Positions 1 to 6,331 of a stretch of DNA of 10,859 bases are shown piece after piece. The first letter of the stretch is position 1. Every line of letters begins with the position of its first letter. The DNA comes from JAWOGN01 sp046496815. GTDB taxonomy: Bacteria; Desulfobacterota; DSM-4660; Desulfatiglandales; Desulfatiglandaceae. Made by a program: the position numbers and the translations under genes. The notes beneath the pieces were generated by a model. The model had not been told where the DNA came from. It ran no database searches and saw only the letters and a list, made by a program, of their open reading frames with translations. The stretch covers positions 1 to 10,859 of the forward strand of contig JAWOGN010000336.1 in NCBI GenBank assembly GCA_046496815.1, given 5' to 3'.

Positions 1-79
1 GCAGAAATTCCTTTTTGTGACACCGGCGGGTAATGTGCCACACATACCCAGGTATATAATGCCTGTTCGCCCTCGGCAT
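1..79 (-). CDS. RAYT/IS200-like transposase, N-terminal part only (runs off left edge)
   Basis: Reading leftward from the ATG at 79-77, 26 codons are visible before the window ends. They match the start of the complete transposase at 2851-3522 (MPRANxHYIPGYV, then HKKEFL), so this is a second copy of the same element. It differs at three residues: Arg6, Trp14 and Arg18 here, against Ser, Cys and His in the other copy. The GYVWHITRRCH version seen here is the usual form of this family's N-terminus, so this copy may be the less decayed one. Whether the rest of the gene is intact cannot be seen. Its role, by family, would be single-strand DNA cleavage and joining by a Y1/HUH transposase. Confidence 0.8.
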   Translation of the reverse strand, partial: MPRANRHYIPGYVWHITRRCHKKEFL

Positions 80-82
80 ATA

Positions 83-142
83 GCGGTACCCTTAGAATAG
101 GGTTTTGGGGGTCAAAAACGTCATCCTAAGGCCAAAAACCGC
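83..142. repeat. Nested inverted repeat upstream of left RAYT copy
   Basis: Outer arms are GCGGT (83-87) and ACCGC (138-142). Inner arms are CCTTAGAAT (90-98) and ATCCTAAGG (123-131). An innermost GTTTT/AAAAC pair surrounds a G-rich loop. One base of the inner arm differs from the perfect version at 3526-3585; read on the minus strand the change leaves a G-T wobble. Such palindromes next to RAYT genes are the usual recognition sites of these transposases; that role is inferred here. Confidence 0.7.
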
Positions 143-187
143 CTAATTCCAAACTCCTTTCGTCCTGAATACAAGCACTTCACTTGG

Positions 188-441
188 TCCGGGCCGGGGC
201 CTTGACACGGGGCCTTTTTTTTACTTCACTCACTTTTGGCTCGGGTTTTCGTTTGAAGCAACGTCTCCCCGACGAATCCCCCGCAGCACAACTCCAACCG
301 GCCTTTATTCACGTGTGTTTAGGATGAAAATGTTGTATCCATCACACAAAAAGGGCATAAGTATTTGATGAAGGCTAGGAGGAGTCGGTCGGAGGAAACG
401 ATTAAACACTCGATTTGAAAAGCAACGAAAGGTGCTTGATT
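188..441. other. Intergenic region between RAYT copy 1 and methyltransferase
   Basis: No gene is recognised. The left part has two GGGGCCT words (196-202, 209-215) and a T8 run (215-222). A TTGACA word sits at 202-207, but no good -10 follows at 16-18 bp, so I do not call a promoter. A purine-rich stretch with GGAGG (391-395) lies before the methyltransferase but is 19 nt from the upstream TTG, which is too far to act on it. A 16-codon ORF from the ATG at 368 has no evident RBS or similarity. Confidence 0.5.
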
Positions 442-1443
442 ATGCAAAATGAATGGAACCCAGGTACGCTGCTCAAGCTGTCGGGCTATTTTTGGAAAAC
501 GGGGACGCTTCATGCTGCAGTGAAACTCGACGTGTTCACCGTTATAGACGATCAGGCGCTCGGGGCGGGAGATATTGCGGAACGGCTTAACCTCGACCGG
601 GATGCGGCATCCCGGTTGCTGGATGCGTTGGCCGCGATGAAACTGATTTTAAAAGAAAACGATTCCTACACCAATACCGAAGCAGCGGCAAAGTTCCTGT
701 CGAAATCCTCCCCCAGCTATATCGGTTATATTTTTCTTCACCACCACCATCTCACAGGTCTCTGGCGAAGGCTCGACCACAGCGTGCGGACCGGCAGGCC
801 TGTCCGCGGTGCCGACGATGACGAACCGTTCAAAGACGAATCTGAACGGGAAGCCTTTTTGATGGGAATGTTCAACATGGCCTCGGTCGCAGCTCCTGAC
901 CTGGTGAAGAATGTGGATCTTTCGGGCCGCAGGAGACTTCTCGACATGGGAGGGGGCACCGGCTCCTATGCAATCCATTTCTGCCTGAGATACCTGGAAA
1001 TCGAAGCCACGGTGTTCGACTTCGATACTACGCGGCCGTTCGCCGAAAAAATAATCGAGCGTTTCGGCCTTGCCGGCCGCGTGCGCTTCGAGGGCGGGAA
1101 CTACCTGAAGCAGGAACTACCTCAGGGATATGATGTCCTGTGGATGTCCCACGTGCTTCACGGAGAAGGCTACAATGCCTGCGGGCGGATGATGGAGAAG
1201 GCCTGGCGGGCGCTTGAGCCCGGCGGCATGATCGTCGTTCACGAATTCATCCTGGATGAAAACCGGACTCAGCCGCTTTTCCCGGCGCTGTTTTCGTTGA
1301 ATATGTTGGTTAACACCGAGGATGGCAGGGCTTATACTGAAGGGGAGATCACTGCGATGCTCGAGGCCGCGGGTTTCAGTGGAATAAAACATATTCCCTG
1401 GTCCGGGCCCACCGAGTCTGGGCTTATGACTGCCGTGAAATGA
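442..1443 (+). CDS. SAM-dependent O-methyltransferase (Methyltransf_2 / HIOMT type)
   Basis: This 333-residue protein probably transfers a methyl group from S-adenosylmethionine to a hydroxyl of a small molecule; the substrate cannot be read from sequence. An N-terminal winged-helix dimerisation region (about residues 10-90; LLKLSGYFWKTGTLHAAVKLDVF) precedes a Rossmann domain. The SAM loop is LLDMGGGTG (residues 166-174), the acidic ribose-binding position after strand 2 is FDFD (192-195), and HVLH (237-240) matches the family motif whose last His is the catalytic base. The family usually has Asp-Trp after that His; here it is Gly-Glu-Gly. The ATG at 442 is chosen because AAAGG (428-432) lies 9 nt upstream; a TTG at 415 in the same frame has no suitable RBS. 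Length is normal for the family. It lies 41 nt before an MFS permease, presumably in one operon, and between two RAYT copies. Confidence 0.9.
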   Translation: MQNEWNPGTLLKLSGYFWKTGTLHAAVKLDVFTVIDDQALGAGDIAERLNLDRDAASRLLDALAAMKLILKENDSYTNTEAAAKFLSKSSPSYIGYIFLHHHHLTGLWRRLDHSVRTGRPVRGADDDEPFKDESEREAFLMGMFNMASVAAPDLVKNVDLSGRRRLLDMGGGTGSYAIHFCLRYLEIEATVFDFDTTRPFAEKIIERFGLAGRVRFEGGNYLKQELPQGYDVLWMSHVLHGEGYNACGRMMEKAWRALEPGGMIVVHEFILDENRTQPLFPALFSLNMLVNTEDGRAYTEGEITAMLEAAGFSGIKHIPWSGPTESGLMTAVK

Positions 1444-1459
1444 ACAGGTTTCGCCTGTT
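1443..1459 (+). other. Intercistronic hairpin between methyltransferase and permease
   Basis: AACAGG and CCTGTT pair perfectly (6 bp) around a 5-nt TTTCG loop. The first base is the last base of the methyltransferase stop codon. No T-run follows, so this is more likely an mRNA-stability or differential-expression element than a terminator. Confidence 0.45.
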
Positions 1460-1484
1460 GGTTGCAAACCGAATTTGGTGATCA

Positions 1485-2717
1485 ATGACAGATTCAGAAG
1501 ACAGACCGTCGGTCAATTTCGGCGCTCTGCTGTGGCATGCGATCTTCCTGGCGCTGGCATCCAACTTCATGGATGTGGATACGATCATCCCCGCGATGCT
1601 TATAAACGCTGGGGGTGGGGAGATCCACCTGGGGCTGATGACGGCCATAATGCTGGGAGGATCCACCTTTCTGCAGCTGATTTTTGCCGGTTTTATTTCC
1701 CACCGGCCCAGAAAAAGGAAATTCCTTCTCCTGGGTATCAACCTGCGCATCGCTGCTCTTTTTGCATTGTCCGCACTGTTTTTTTATTCGGATCTGCTCG
1801 CCGAAGGGCTCCTTATAATTCTTATTTTTGTTTTTATTTCCCAGTTCTCGTTTAGCGGCGCTTTCGCGAATATTTCCTACGTGGACATCGTGGGGAAATC
1901 ACTGCATGGAGCGGCCAGAAGGGCTTTTCTTTCAGCAAAACAGATCGTGTTCAGTATCGGGATTTTTATATCGGCTGTGGCCGTGCGGCAGTTGCTCGTA
2001 TTGTTTCAGTTTCCCGGTAACTATGCTCTGCTTTTTCTCTTGGCGGGCGGATTGCTTTTAACCGCTTCTTTGGGGTTCTGGCGCCTGAAAGAGACGCCCA
2101 CAAGAGGGCGGGAGAGAACCAGCCTCCTTAAGTTTTTCGCAATGATCCCCGAGGCGATGAAATCAGACAGGAATCTCAAGTTCTACCTGCTCCTAATCAA
2201 CAGCCTGGGGCTGGGCCTGAGTGTGCTGCCGTTCCTGATCTACCTGGCAAAGGAGAGTTTCGGGATTTCCGGTTCGATCATCGGTAACTTCCTGTTGCTA
2301 AAAACCATAGGCATGCTTTCGGCCGGTTTCTTCCTGCTGAAATTCTCCAGGCGGTTCAAATACCGCTATTTACTTCTGGTAAGCATGTCTCTCGCGGCCG
2401 CGATCCCCATCGCGGCGTTAGCACTTCAAGGGTTGCCCCGCGTATACCCTTTCATTTTCATTTTTTCCGGTATTTTCATGGCGACCTACAAGACCGCCAT
2501 CGAAGGGATTCTCCTGGATATATCAACCGATGACAACCGAGCGACATATGCCGGCATTTCGGGCGCCGGAAACATCCTGACCACCGTGTTTCCGCTTTCG
2601 GCCGGTTTTTTGATCAAGGGTACAGGATACAGTCCTGTCTTTGTGGGTGTGAGTTTGCTTGTGCTGGCAAGCGTTGTTTTTGCGATAAAAATCGATTGTC
2701 AAAAAGAAACCGACTGA
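1485..2717 (+). CDS. MFS-type inner-membrane transporter
   Basis: A 410-residue, very hydrophobic protein with about 12 predicted transmembrane segments and an Arg/Lys-rich loop after the second (SHRPRKRKF, near residue 73-81). Positive loops RRFKYR and GRERTS lie on the predicted cytoplasmic side, and a longer central loop (about residues 200-230) divides the two six-helix halves. This is the layout of the major facilitator superfamily. No substrate-specific motif is recognised. Start is the ATG at 1485, with a weak GGTG (1477-1480) upstream. It follows the O-methyltransferase closely on the same strand, so export of a methylated product, or self-protection, is a reasonable inference but unproven. 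The protein ends with a short charged tail. Confidence 0.85.
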   Translation: MTDSEDRPSVNFGALLWHAIFLALASNFMDVDTIIPAMLINAGGGEIHLGLMTAIMLGGSTFLQLIFAGFISHRPRKRKFLLLGINLRIAALFALSALFFYSDLLAEGLLIILIFVFISQFSFSGAFANISYVDIVGKSLHGAARRAFLSAKQIVFSIGIFISAVAVRQLLVLFQFPGNYALLFLLAGGLLLTASLGFWRLKETPTRGRERTSLLKFFAMIPEAMKSDRNLKFYLLLINSLGLGLSVLPFLIYLAKESFGISGSIIGNFLLLKTIGMLSAGFFLLKFSRRFKYRYLLLVSMSLAAAIPIAALALQGLPRVYPFIFIFSGIFMATYKTAIEGILLDISTDDNRATYAGISGAGNILTTVFPLSAGFLIKGTGYSPVFVGVSLLVLASVVFAIKIDCQKETD

Positions 2718-2783
2718 AAGGCGCTAGGTTGCTTCTCTCGGCGGGCGCGCTGAACCCAAGGCGATGCCCCGGGAATTTCTGGC

Positions 2784-2819
2784 AGGTCGGACGCCGGACC
2801 TCAGAATGGCGCGCCATTC
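2784..2819. repeat. Hairpin and 16-bp perfect palindrome downstream of RAYT
   Basis: AGGTC...GACCT (2784-2801) forms a small hairpin. Directly beside it is the perfect palindrome GAATGGCGCGCCATTC (2804-2819). Both lie within 70 bp of the transposase stop codon, on its 3' side. They could be the 3' subterminal structure of the element. No T-run follows on either strand, so a terminator is less likely. The rest of the gap 2718-2850 shows nothing. Confidence 0.5.
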
Positions 2820-2850
2820 ATCCTGCGATTGATGTGACGAAGCAATCCGA

Positions 2851-3522
2851 TCACTCTGTCATGGTGTAGTTTATCGCAAGTTTCTCCTTCGTCGCGGTCA
2901 CAAACATTTCGCTCCCACTGCGACGCTCTCCGTCCATTTTCCGTCCCGCAAATGTCCAAATCCCGCTCAAGGCATCTTCAATCCAGCCTCGATAGGCATC
3001 AGCAAGATCTGGCATTTCCTTGAAGTCCAGTAGGTTCCTTAACCCCTCGTAGTATACCAATGCATATCGCTCCCTGGGTCTCTGAATTTCATTGTAACCA
3101 CTCAATGGCCACTCCGAAGGGTGGCCTACGACCCCTGCACGAACCATATTGAGATCGATATAGAGAAGGCACTGAATCAGGTGGCTACCTGTTTCCACGG
3201 CCGTCGCATGATAACGATCTTCCCAGTATGTCCCCTTCCGATTCTTCCTTTGATTGAATTCTTGACCAGTCTTTCCTCCAATCAGTTGAATGGAATTAGG
3301 GATTACGTCTCTTTCGCCGTTGTCTCTGACAAGGAGGTGGACGTGGTTGGACGTTGCCATATAGTTGAGCACGCTCACACCGACGCGCTTCTTGGCTTCG
3401 AAAAGCCACTGCAGGTATCGGCGTCGGTCTCTGGCAAATTTTAGCAGAAATTCCTTTTTGTGACACCGGTGGGTAATGTGACACACATACCCAGGTATAT
3501 AATGGCTGTTCGCCCTCGGCAT
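2851..3522 (-). CDS. REP-associated tyrosine transposase (RAYT, IS200/Y1_Tnp family)
   Basis: A 223-residue single-domain Y1 transposase, complete. The HUH metal-binding motif is His60-Val-His62 in TSNHVHLLV. The likely nucleophile is Tyr121 in LLYIDLNMVRAGVV, and the conserved GTYWEDRYHA stretch lies between them (residues 97-106). Family members cut and rejoin single-stranded DNA at hairpins and are linked to REP-type palindromes rather than classical insertion sequences. The ATG at 3522 is shared with the left copy. Relative to that copy, Trp14 is Cys and Arg18 is His, positions that are otherwise conserved in the family, so activity may be weakened. The nested inverted repeat is immediately upstream (3526-3585). 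Confidence 0.93.
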   Translation of the reverse strand: MPRANSHYIPGYVCHITHRCHKKEFLLKFARDRRRYLQWLFEAKKRVGVSVLNYMATSNHVHLLVRDNGERDVIPNSIQLIGGKTGQEFNQRKNRKGTYWEDRYHATAVETGSHLIQCLLYIDLNMVRAGVVGHPSEWPLSGYNEIQRPRERYALVYYEGLRNLLDFKEMPDLADAYRGWIEDALSGIWTFAGRKMDGERRSGSEMFVTATKEKLAINYTMTE

Positions 3523-3525
3523 ATA

Positions 3526-3585
3526 GCGGTACCCTTAGAATAGGGTTTTGGGGGTCAAAAACATCATTCTAAGGCCAAAAACCGC
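3526..3585. repeat. Nested inverted repeat upstream of complete RAYT
   Basis: GCGGT (3526-3530) pairs with ACCGC (3581-3585), and CCTTAGAAT (3533-3541) pairs perfectly with ATTCTAAGG (3566-3574). GTTTT (3545-3549) pairs with AAAAC (3558-3562) around a G-rich loop. The structure begins three bases upstream of the ATG. It is a candidate recognition hairpin for the transposase, and would also fold into the 5' leader of its mRNA. Confidence 0.75.
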
Positions 3586-3595
3586 CTAATTCCAA
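3566..3595 (-). promoter_or_regulatory. Candidate promoter for RAYT transposase
   Basis: On the minus strand TTGGAA (3595-3590) is followed after 18 bp by TAGAAT (3571-3566), one base from the consensus -10. The -10 is inside the inverted-repeat arm, so a bound transposase could shut off its own gene. In the left copy the substitution at 125 turns this -10 into TAGGAT. The match is modest. Confidence 0.3.
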
Positions 3596-3636
3596 ACTCC
3601 TTTCGTCCTGAATACAAGCACTTCACTTGGCGACCC

Positions 3637-3655
3637 GGGGCCTGGGGCCTGGCCT
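3637..3655. repeat. Short GGGGCCT tandem beside RAYT repeat end
   Basis: GGGGCCT occurs twice head to tail (3637-3643, 3644-3650) and is followed by GGCCT. The left copy is likewise followed by two GGGGCCT words (196-202, 209-215), although the flanks are otherwise different. This may be a remnant of the element boundary or a preferred target. Confidence 0.35.
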
Positions 3656-3748
3656 GAGGGAGGCATTGCGTATCCCAACACCCAAGAGAAATTATCGCTC
3701 AGATTGGGTTGATGGACAGTGAGCCATATAAAAAGACATATAAATATA

Positions 3749-3777
3749 TTGACATACCTTAATGGCCCTTATATATA
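3749..3777 (+). promoter_or_regulatory. Sigma70-like promoter for the toxin-antitoxin remnant
   Basis: A perfect -35 TTGACA (3749-3754) is followed, after 17 bp, by TATATA (3772-3777). The surroundings are very AT-rich. GACATA is repeated at 3735-3740 and 3751-3756, the second overlapping the -35; spaced short repeats like this are typical operators for ribbon-helix-helix antitoxins. It lies just upstream of the degraded toxin and would transcribe the antitoxin. Confidence 0.6.
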
Positions 3778-3797
3778 TTTGTGTTATAGGAAAACCG

Positions 3798-4039
3798 ACT
3801 GCTTGTGAATGGGGTGATAAAAGGAATCGGTTGAGTCAAAAGAAACATGGCGTCTCATTTAATCTAAGCCGGGTTGCATTTTTTGCTGAAAAATTGTGTC
3901 ATTTTAGAAGATCTGGAACATAGCGATGAGAAAAAAGTGCTGTCTGGGCAAAGCGGCCGGTAAAATCATAGGGTTCCGTTTCATTTCTCGACAATACAAA
4001 ACCGGCATTGTTAGTTCTGCGCATTGGCGGAAAGGATAG
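3798..4039 (+). pseudogene. Degraded BrnT-like toxin (two frameshifts, no start, early stop)
   Basis: Three successive reading frames together spell a BrnT-type toxin. The first (from GAA at 3807) gives EWGDKRNRLSQKKHGVSF. Shifting one base at the A5 run 3889-3893 gives ENCVILEDLEHSDEKK. Shifting one base again at the A6 run 3929-3934 gives CCLGKAAGKIIGFRFISR and ends HWRKG, matching the family's LEHS, RF and YWRKG landmarks in order and spacing. Both breaks look like a single extra A. No ATG, GTG or TTG occurs in the first frame where the start should be, although AGGA (3788-3791) sits at RBS distance before 3798. A TAG at 4037-4039 truncates the end. Intact BrnT proteins are ribosome-independent RNase toxins neutralised by the downstream antitoxin. 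The family assignment is from recall of conserved motifs. Confidence 0.75.
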
Positions 4040-4046
4040 AAGATAG

Positions 4047-4277
4047 ATGAAAAACAAAGCAGAATGCACTGACGGGCCTATGAGAAAGGTAGCCGCGATA
4101 TCTGACATTTTACCCTCACCCGAAGCGCTGGCAGTAAAAGATGAAACGGTTAAGGTCACCATTTCTCTGAGTAAAGCCAGTGTCGATTTCTTTAAAGAGG
4201 AAGCAAGAAAGTATAACACCCAATACCAAAAGATGATTCGTAGGCTCTTGGATGCGTATGCGGCGCATCAACAATAA
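4047..4277 (+). CDS. Ribbon-helix-helix antitoxin, CopG/BrnA-like
   Basis: This 76-residue protein has a variable N-terminal arm with LPSPEAL (residues 22-28), likely to contact the toxin. It ends in a ribbon-helix-helix DNA-binding region: strand VKVTISLS (35-42), then helices SVDFFKEEARKY and QYQKMIRRLLDAYAAH. Such antitoxins bind and block a BrnT-type RNase and repress their own promoter. The RBS AAAGGA (4031-4036) is 10 nt upstream of the ATG. The gene is intact and uses normal codons, while the toxin reading frame ending eight bases upstream is destroyed. It is therefore an orphan antitoxin, which may still act as a repressor or as protection against related toxins elsewhere. Confidence 0.85.
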   Translation: MKNKAECTDGPMRKVAAISDILPSPEALAVKDETVKVTISLSKASVDFFKEEARKYNTQYQKMIRRLLDAYAAHQQ

Positions 4278-4292
4278 GAATGTAGAGAATGT

Positions 4293-4470
4293 TGATGGAC
4301 TCGTAAGAAGTCGGAAATCAGCCATTTCCATCATTTCGGTCGCACATCGCGTGCGGGATGGGCTACAGTCCGGATCCAGCCTCGCCAGCCGGTTAAGGAG
4401 GGCCTGGATTCCGGCCGTCAGGTATTCATCTGGGTTTTCACCGGGGTGACGACGTGTAACGAGACCATGA
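4293..4470. repeat. Degenerate MITE-like dispersed repeat
   Basis: The ends form imperfect 14-bp terminal inverted repeats with 11 matches: TGATGGACTCGTAA (4293-4306) against the complement of TAACGAGACCATGA (4457-4470). Inside, CCGGATCCAG (4370-4379) and CTGGATTCCGG (4404-4414) form a second inverted repeat with one bulged base. The words CATTTC, CTGGATTCCGG and GGGTGACGA resemble the dispersed non-coding repeats common between genes in deltaproteobacteria. No gene is recognised here. Confidence 0.55.
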
Positions 4471-4526
4471 AGTTTGTTTATTTTGCGCTTGCACAAATTC
4501 GGAAGTAGTGGTCAAAGGAGTCTCCC

Positions 4527-6266
4527 ATGAAAAGGCTTTCTTGTTTTCTTTCGGTTGCAGGTATCTTTTTTTTCATACTGCCGACCATAGGGTTATCCAC
4601 ACCAAGAGGCATTCGCGTCACGGATAAGTATGGTGAAGATCTATACCTATATAAAGATTACCATGCCCTTATCGTGGGAATCAGCAATTACGAGTGGTGG
4701 CCCAAGCTTCCCAATGCAGCCAATGATGCCGTGGAAGTGGCAAAAAGGTTGAAGGCGCTTGGTTTTGAAGTGAAACTGGTTCTTGACCCGACGTATCGTG
4801 AAATGCGCACGGTCTTGAACGAGATGGTCTATCACATGGGAAATGAAACGTCTCGAGCCCTTCTATTTTACTATGCCGGGCACGGTGAAACCGAGACATT
4901 GGCGGATAAAACCAAGATGGGGTACATCATTCCCAAAGACTGTCCGTTGTTAAACCGGAACCCTATGGGTTTCGGCACCCATGCGATCAGCATGAGAGAT
5001 ATTGAATCGGTCTCTTTGAGAATCAAAGCCAGGCATGTTTTGATGCTGTTCGATTCCTGCTTTTCAGGCTCTCTGTTTGCTTTGGTAAGGGCGGTGCCTG
5101 CTGCGATCACGGAGAAAAGCACTTTACCCGTGAGGCAGTACATAACAGCCGGCCGGGAAGATGAGCAGGTGCCTGACAAAAGTATGTTCAAACGTTGCTT
5201 CTTGATTGGCTTGGAAGGGGATGCAGATCTTACGGGTGACGGCTATATAACCGGCTCCGAACTGGGCATGTACCTCTCTGAAAAGGTTGTCAATTACACC
5301 CACCGTCGGCAACATCCACAGTATGGGAAGATCAACAACCCGGATCTTGATCGGGGAGACTTCATTTTTGTGCCCATACAAATTCAGCAGAAAGAAGCGG
5401 CAGTGGGAAAAAGGCGACATCAGGAAAACGATGCTCCGCCAGAGGGTGGAAAAAGTCTTCAGGAAGAACTGAAAGCCCCGGAAGCCGCGTCCCCGAATGA
5501 AAAGATGCAGACGGGAGACTTATCCTCTAAGGAAGCTTTTGAAGAAAAGACGAAACAATGGGAGGAAAAGCTTCAGCAGGAGGCGGCCAAGCGGAAGGCA
5601 CTCGAGGAAGAACTGAGAAGAATAAAATCTGAAAGCAAACAGAGGACTGTAGCCATCATTGATGCAAAGCCGAAAGAGACTGAGAATAAGCCTTTGGCCT
5701 ATGTCCCCAAAGAAGAATTAGCCGGAGAAATCAAGAGAATAGCACTCAGAGATACTCAAGAAGCCCTGACCATGAAGCATGTAAAGAAGATGATTGAAGC
5801 CCACAATTTTTATGTCCGAAAAATGAATGAAACGGGGGATTTCCCCAATGACTTTCTGGATAACGGTGATGGAACCTTAACGGATCGAATGACGGGATTG
5901 ATGTGGGGAAAAGACAGCTCTTCAAAACTATATCAATATCATTGGGCGGAAAAATACATATCAGAACTGAATGATAAAGGATTTGGAGGGTACAATGATT
6001 GGCGAATACCGACACTTGAAGAGCTGTGCTCCCTCTTGGAGCGATCAAAAAATCAAAAAGGGCTTCATATCAGTCCTCTTTTTGATGACACCCAATCGGT
6101 GCACTTGAATCTGGATCGTCCCAGAGGAATGCATTACATGCAATCTTGCGGCATTTTTTATGCCATAGATTTCAAGGCAGGCGGTATTACTGAAGTTGCA
6201 ACAAAAAATGAAGCTTGGTGTCAAATGAAAAAATTTTATGTAAAGCCTGTGCGAACTGTAAAGTAA
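4527..6266 (+). CDS. Secreted caspase-like peptidase (C14) fused to DUF1566 domain
   Basis: A 579-residue protein. Residues 1-24 are a signal peptide (KR, hydrophobic core, then GLST), so it should act in the periplasm or outside. Residues 45-285 form a caspase p20-type domain with the full catalytic pair: His119 in LLFYYAGHGE and Cys178 in LMLFDSCFSGSL. DADLTGDGYITGSEL (232-246) is an EF-hand-like insert often seen in prokaryotic caspases. Residues 335-375 are a Glu/Lys-rich coiled coil. Residues 443-579 are a DUF1566 (Lcl C-terminal) domain, with DGTLTDRMTGLMW and GGYNDWRIPTLEEL, ending VKPVR. An excellent RBS, AAGGAG (4515-4520), is 6 nt before the ATG. It faces the leftward DUF4384-cyclase pair across a shared terminator. 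Specificity and natural substrate are unknown; Arg/Lys or Asp preference cannot be read here. No zymogen site is evident. Confidence 0.9.
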   Translation: MKRLSCFLSVAGIFFFILPTIGLSTPRGIRVTDKYGEDLYLYKDYHALIVGISNYEWWPKLPNAANDAVEVAKRLKALGFEVKLVLDPTYREMRTVLNEMVYHMGNETSRALLFYYAGHGETETLADKTKMGYIIPKDCPLLNRNPMGFGTHAISMRDIESVSLRIKARHVLMLFDSCFSGSLFALVRAVPAAITEKSTLPVRQYITAGREDEQVPDKSMFKRCFLIGLEGDADLTGDGYITGSELGMYLSEKVVNYTHRRQHPQYGKINNPDLDRGDFIFVPIQIQQKEAAVGKRRHQENDAPPEGGKSLQEELKAPEAASPNEKMQTGDLSSKEAFEEKTKQWEEKLQQEAAKRKALEEELRRIKSESKQRTVAIIDAKPKETENKPLAYVPKEELAGEIKRIALRDTQEALTMKHVKKMIEAHNFYVRKMNETGDFPNDFLDNGDGTLTDRMTGLMWGKDSSSKLYQYHWAEKYISELNDKGFGGYNDWRIPTLEELCSLLERSKNQKGLHISPLFDDTQSVHLNLDRPRGMHYMQSCGIFYAIDFKAGGITEVATKNEAWCQMKKFYVKPVRTVK

Positions 6267-6271
6267 AAAGG

Positions 6272-6288
6272 GGCGGGGACGTCCCGCC
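6272..6288. terminator. Shared terminator between convergent caspase and cyclase genes
   Basis: GGCGGG pairs with CCCGCC (6 bp, plus a G-T pair) around a 3-nt loop. On the minus strand the stem is followed at once by CCTTTTTACTTT, a good intrinsic terminator for the cyclase transcript. On the plus strand a T6 run comes only 17 nt later (6302-6307), so rightward termination should be weaker. Confidence 0.65.
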
Positions 6289-6331
6289 TCTGAAAGAAAC
6301 GGTTTTTTGGAATCGAGTAACCTGCGACTGT

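Larger units (their letters stand above)
1..187. repeat. Direct repeat copy 1: RAYT 5' end plus upstream region
   Basis: This 187-bp block recurs at 3444-3630 in the same orientation with five substitutions (positions 27, 38, 62, 120 and 125 of the repeat). Identity is therefore about 97 percent. The right boundary is sharp after CACTTGG. The left boundary is set only by the window edge, so the true repeat is probably longer. Positions 1-79 are transposase coding sequence; 80-187 are its upstream region with the nested inverted repeat. Confidence 0.95.
3444..3630. repeat. Direct repeat copy 2: RAYT 5' end plus upstream region
   Basis: This block matches positions 1-187 with five substitutions, in the same orientation. 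It covers the first 26 codons of the transposase (3522 down to 3444) and 108 bp upstream. Similarity stops sharply after CACTTGG at 3630, which marks the 5' end of the shared element. Confidence 0.95.

Noticed and set aside
202..230. TTGACA with T8 run as a promoter or terminator
   Set aside because: No fair -10 at 16-18 bp. The GGCC pairs before the T-run give only a 4-bp stem.
368..418. Sixteen-codon ORF before the methyltransferase, as a leader peptide
   Set aside because: No RBS of its own, no attenuator-like hairpins with a T-run after it, and no codon pattern typical of leader peptides.
3926..4039. Independent 37-residue basic peptide gene
   Set aside because: Its residues line up with the end of BrnT toxins up to WRKG, so it is better read as the third frame of the degraded toxin.
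4252..4449. 65-codon ORF after the antitoxin
   Set aside because: It reads through the palindromic dispersed repeat, has no RBS and overlaps the antitoxin end.
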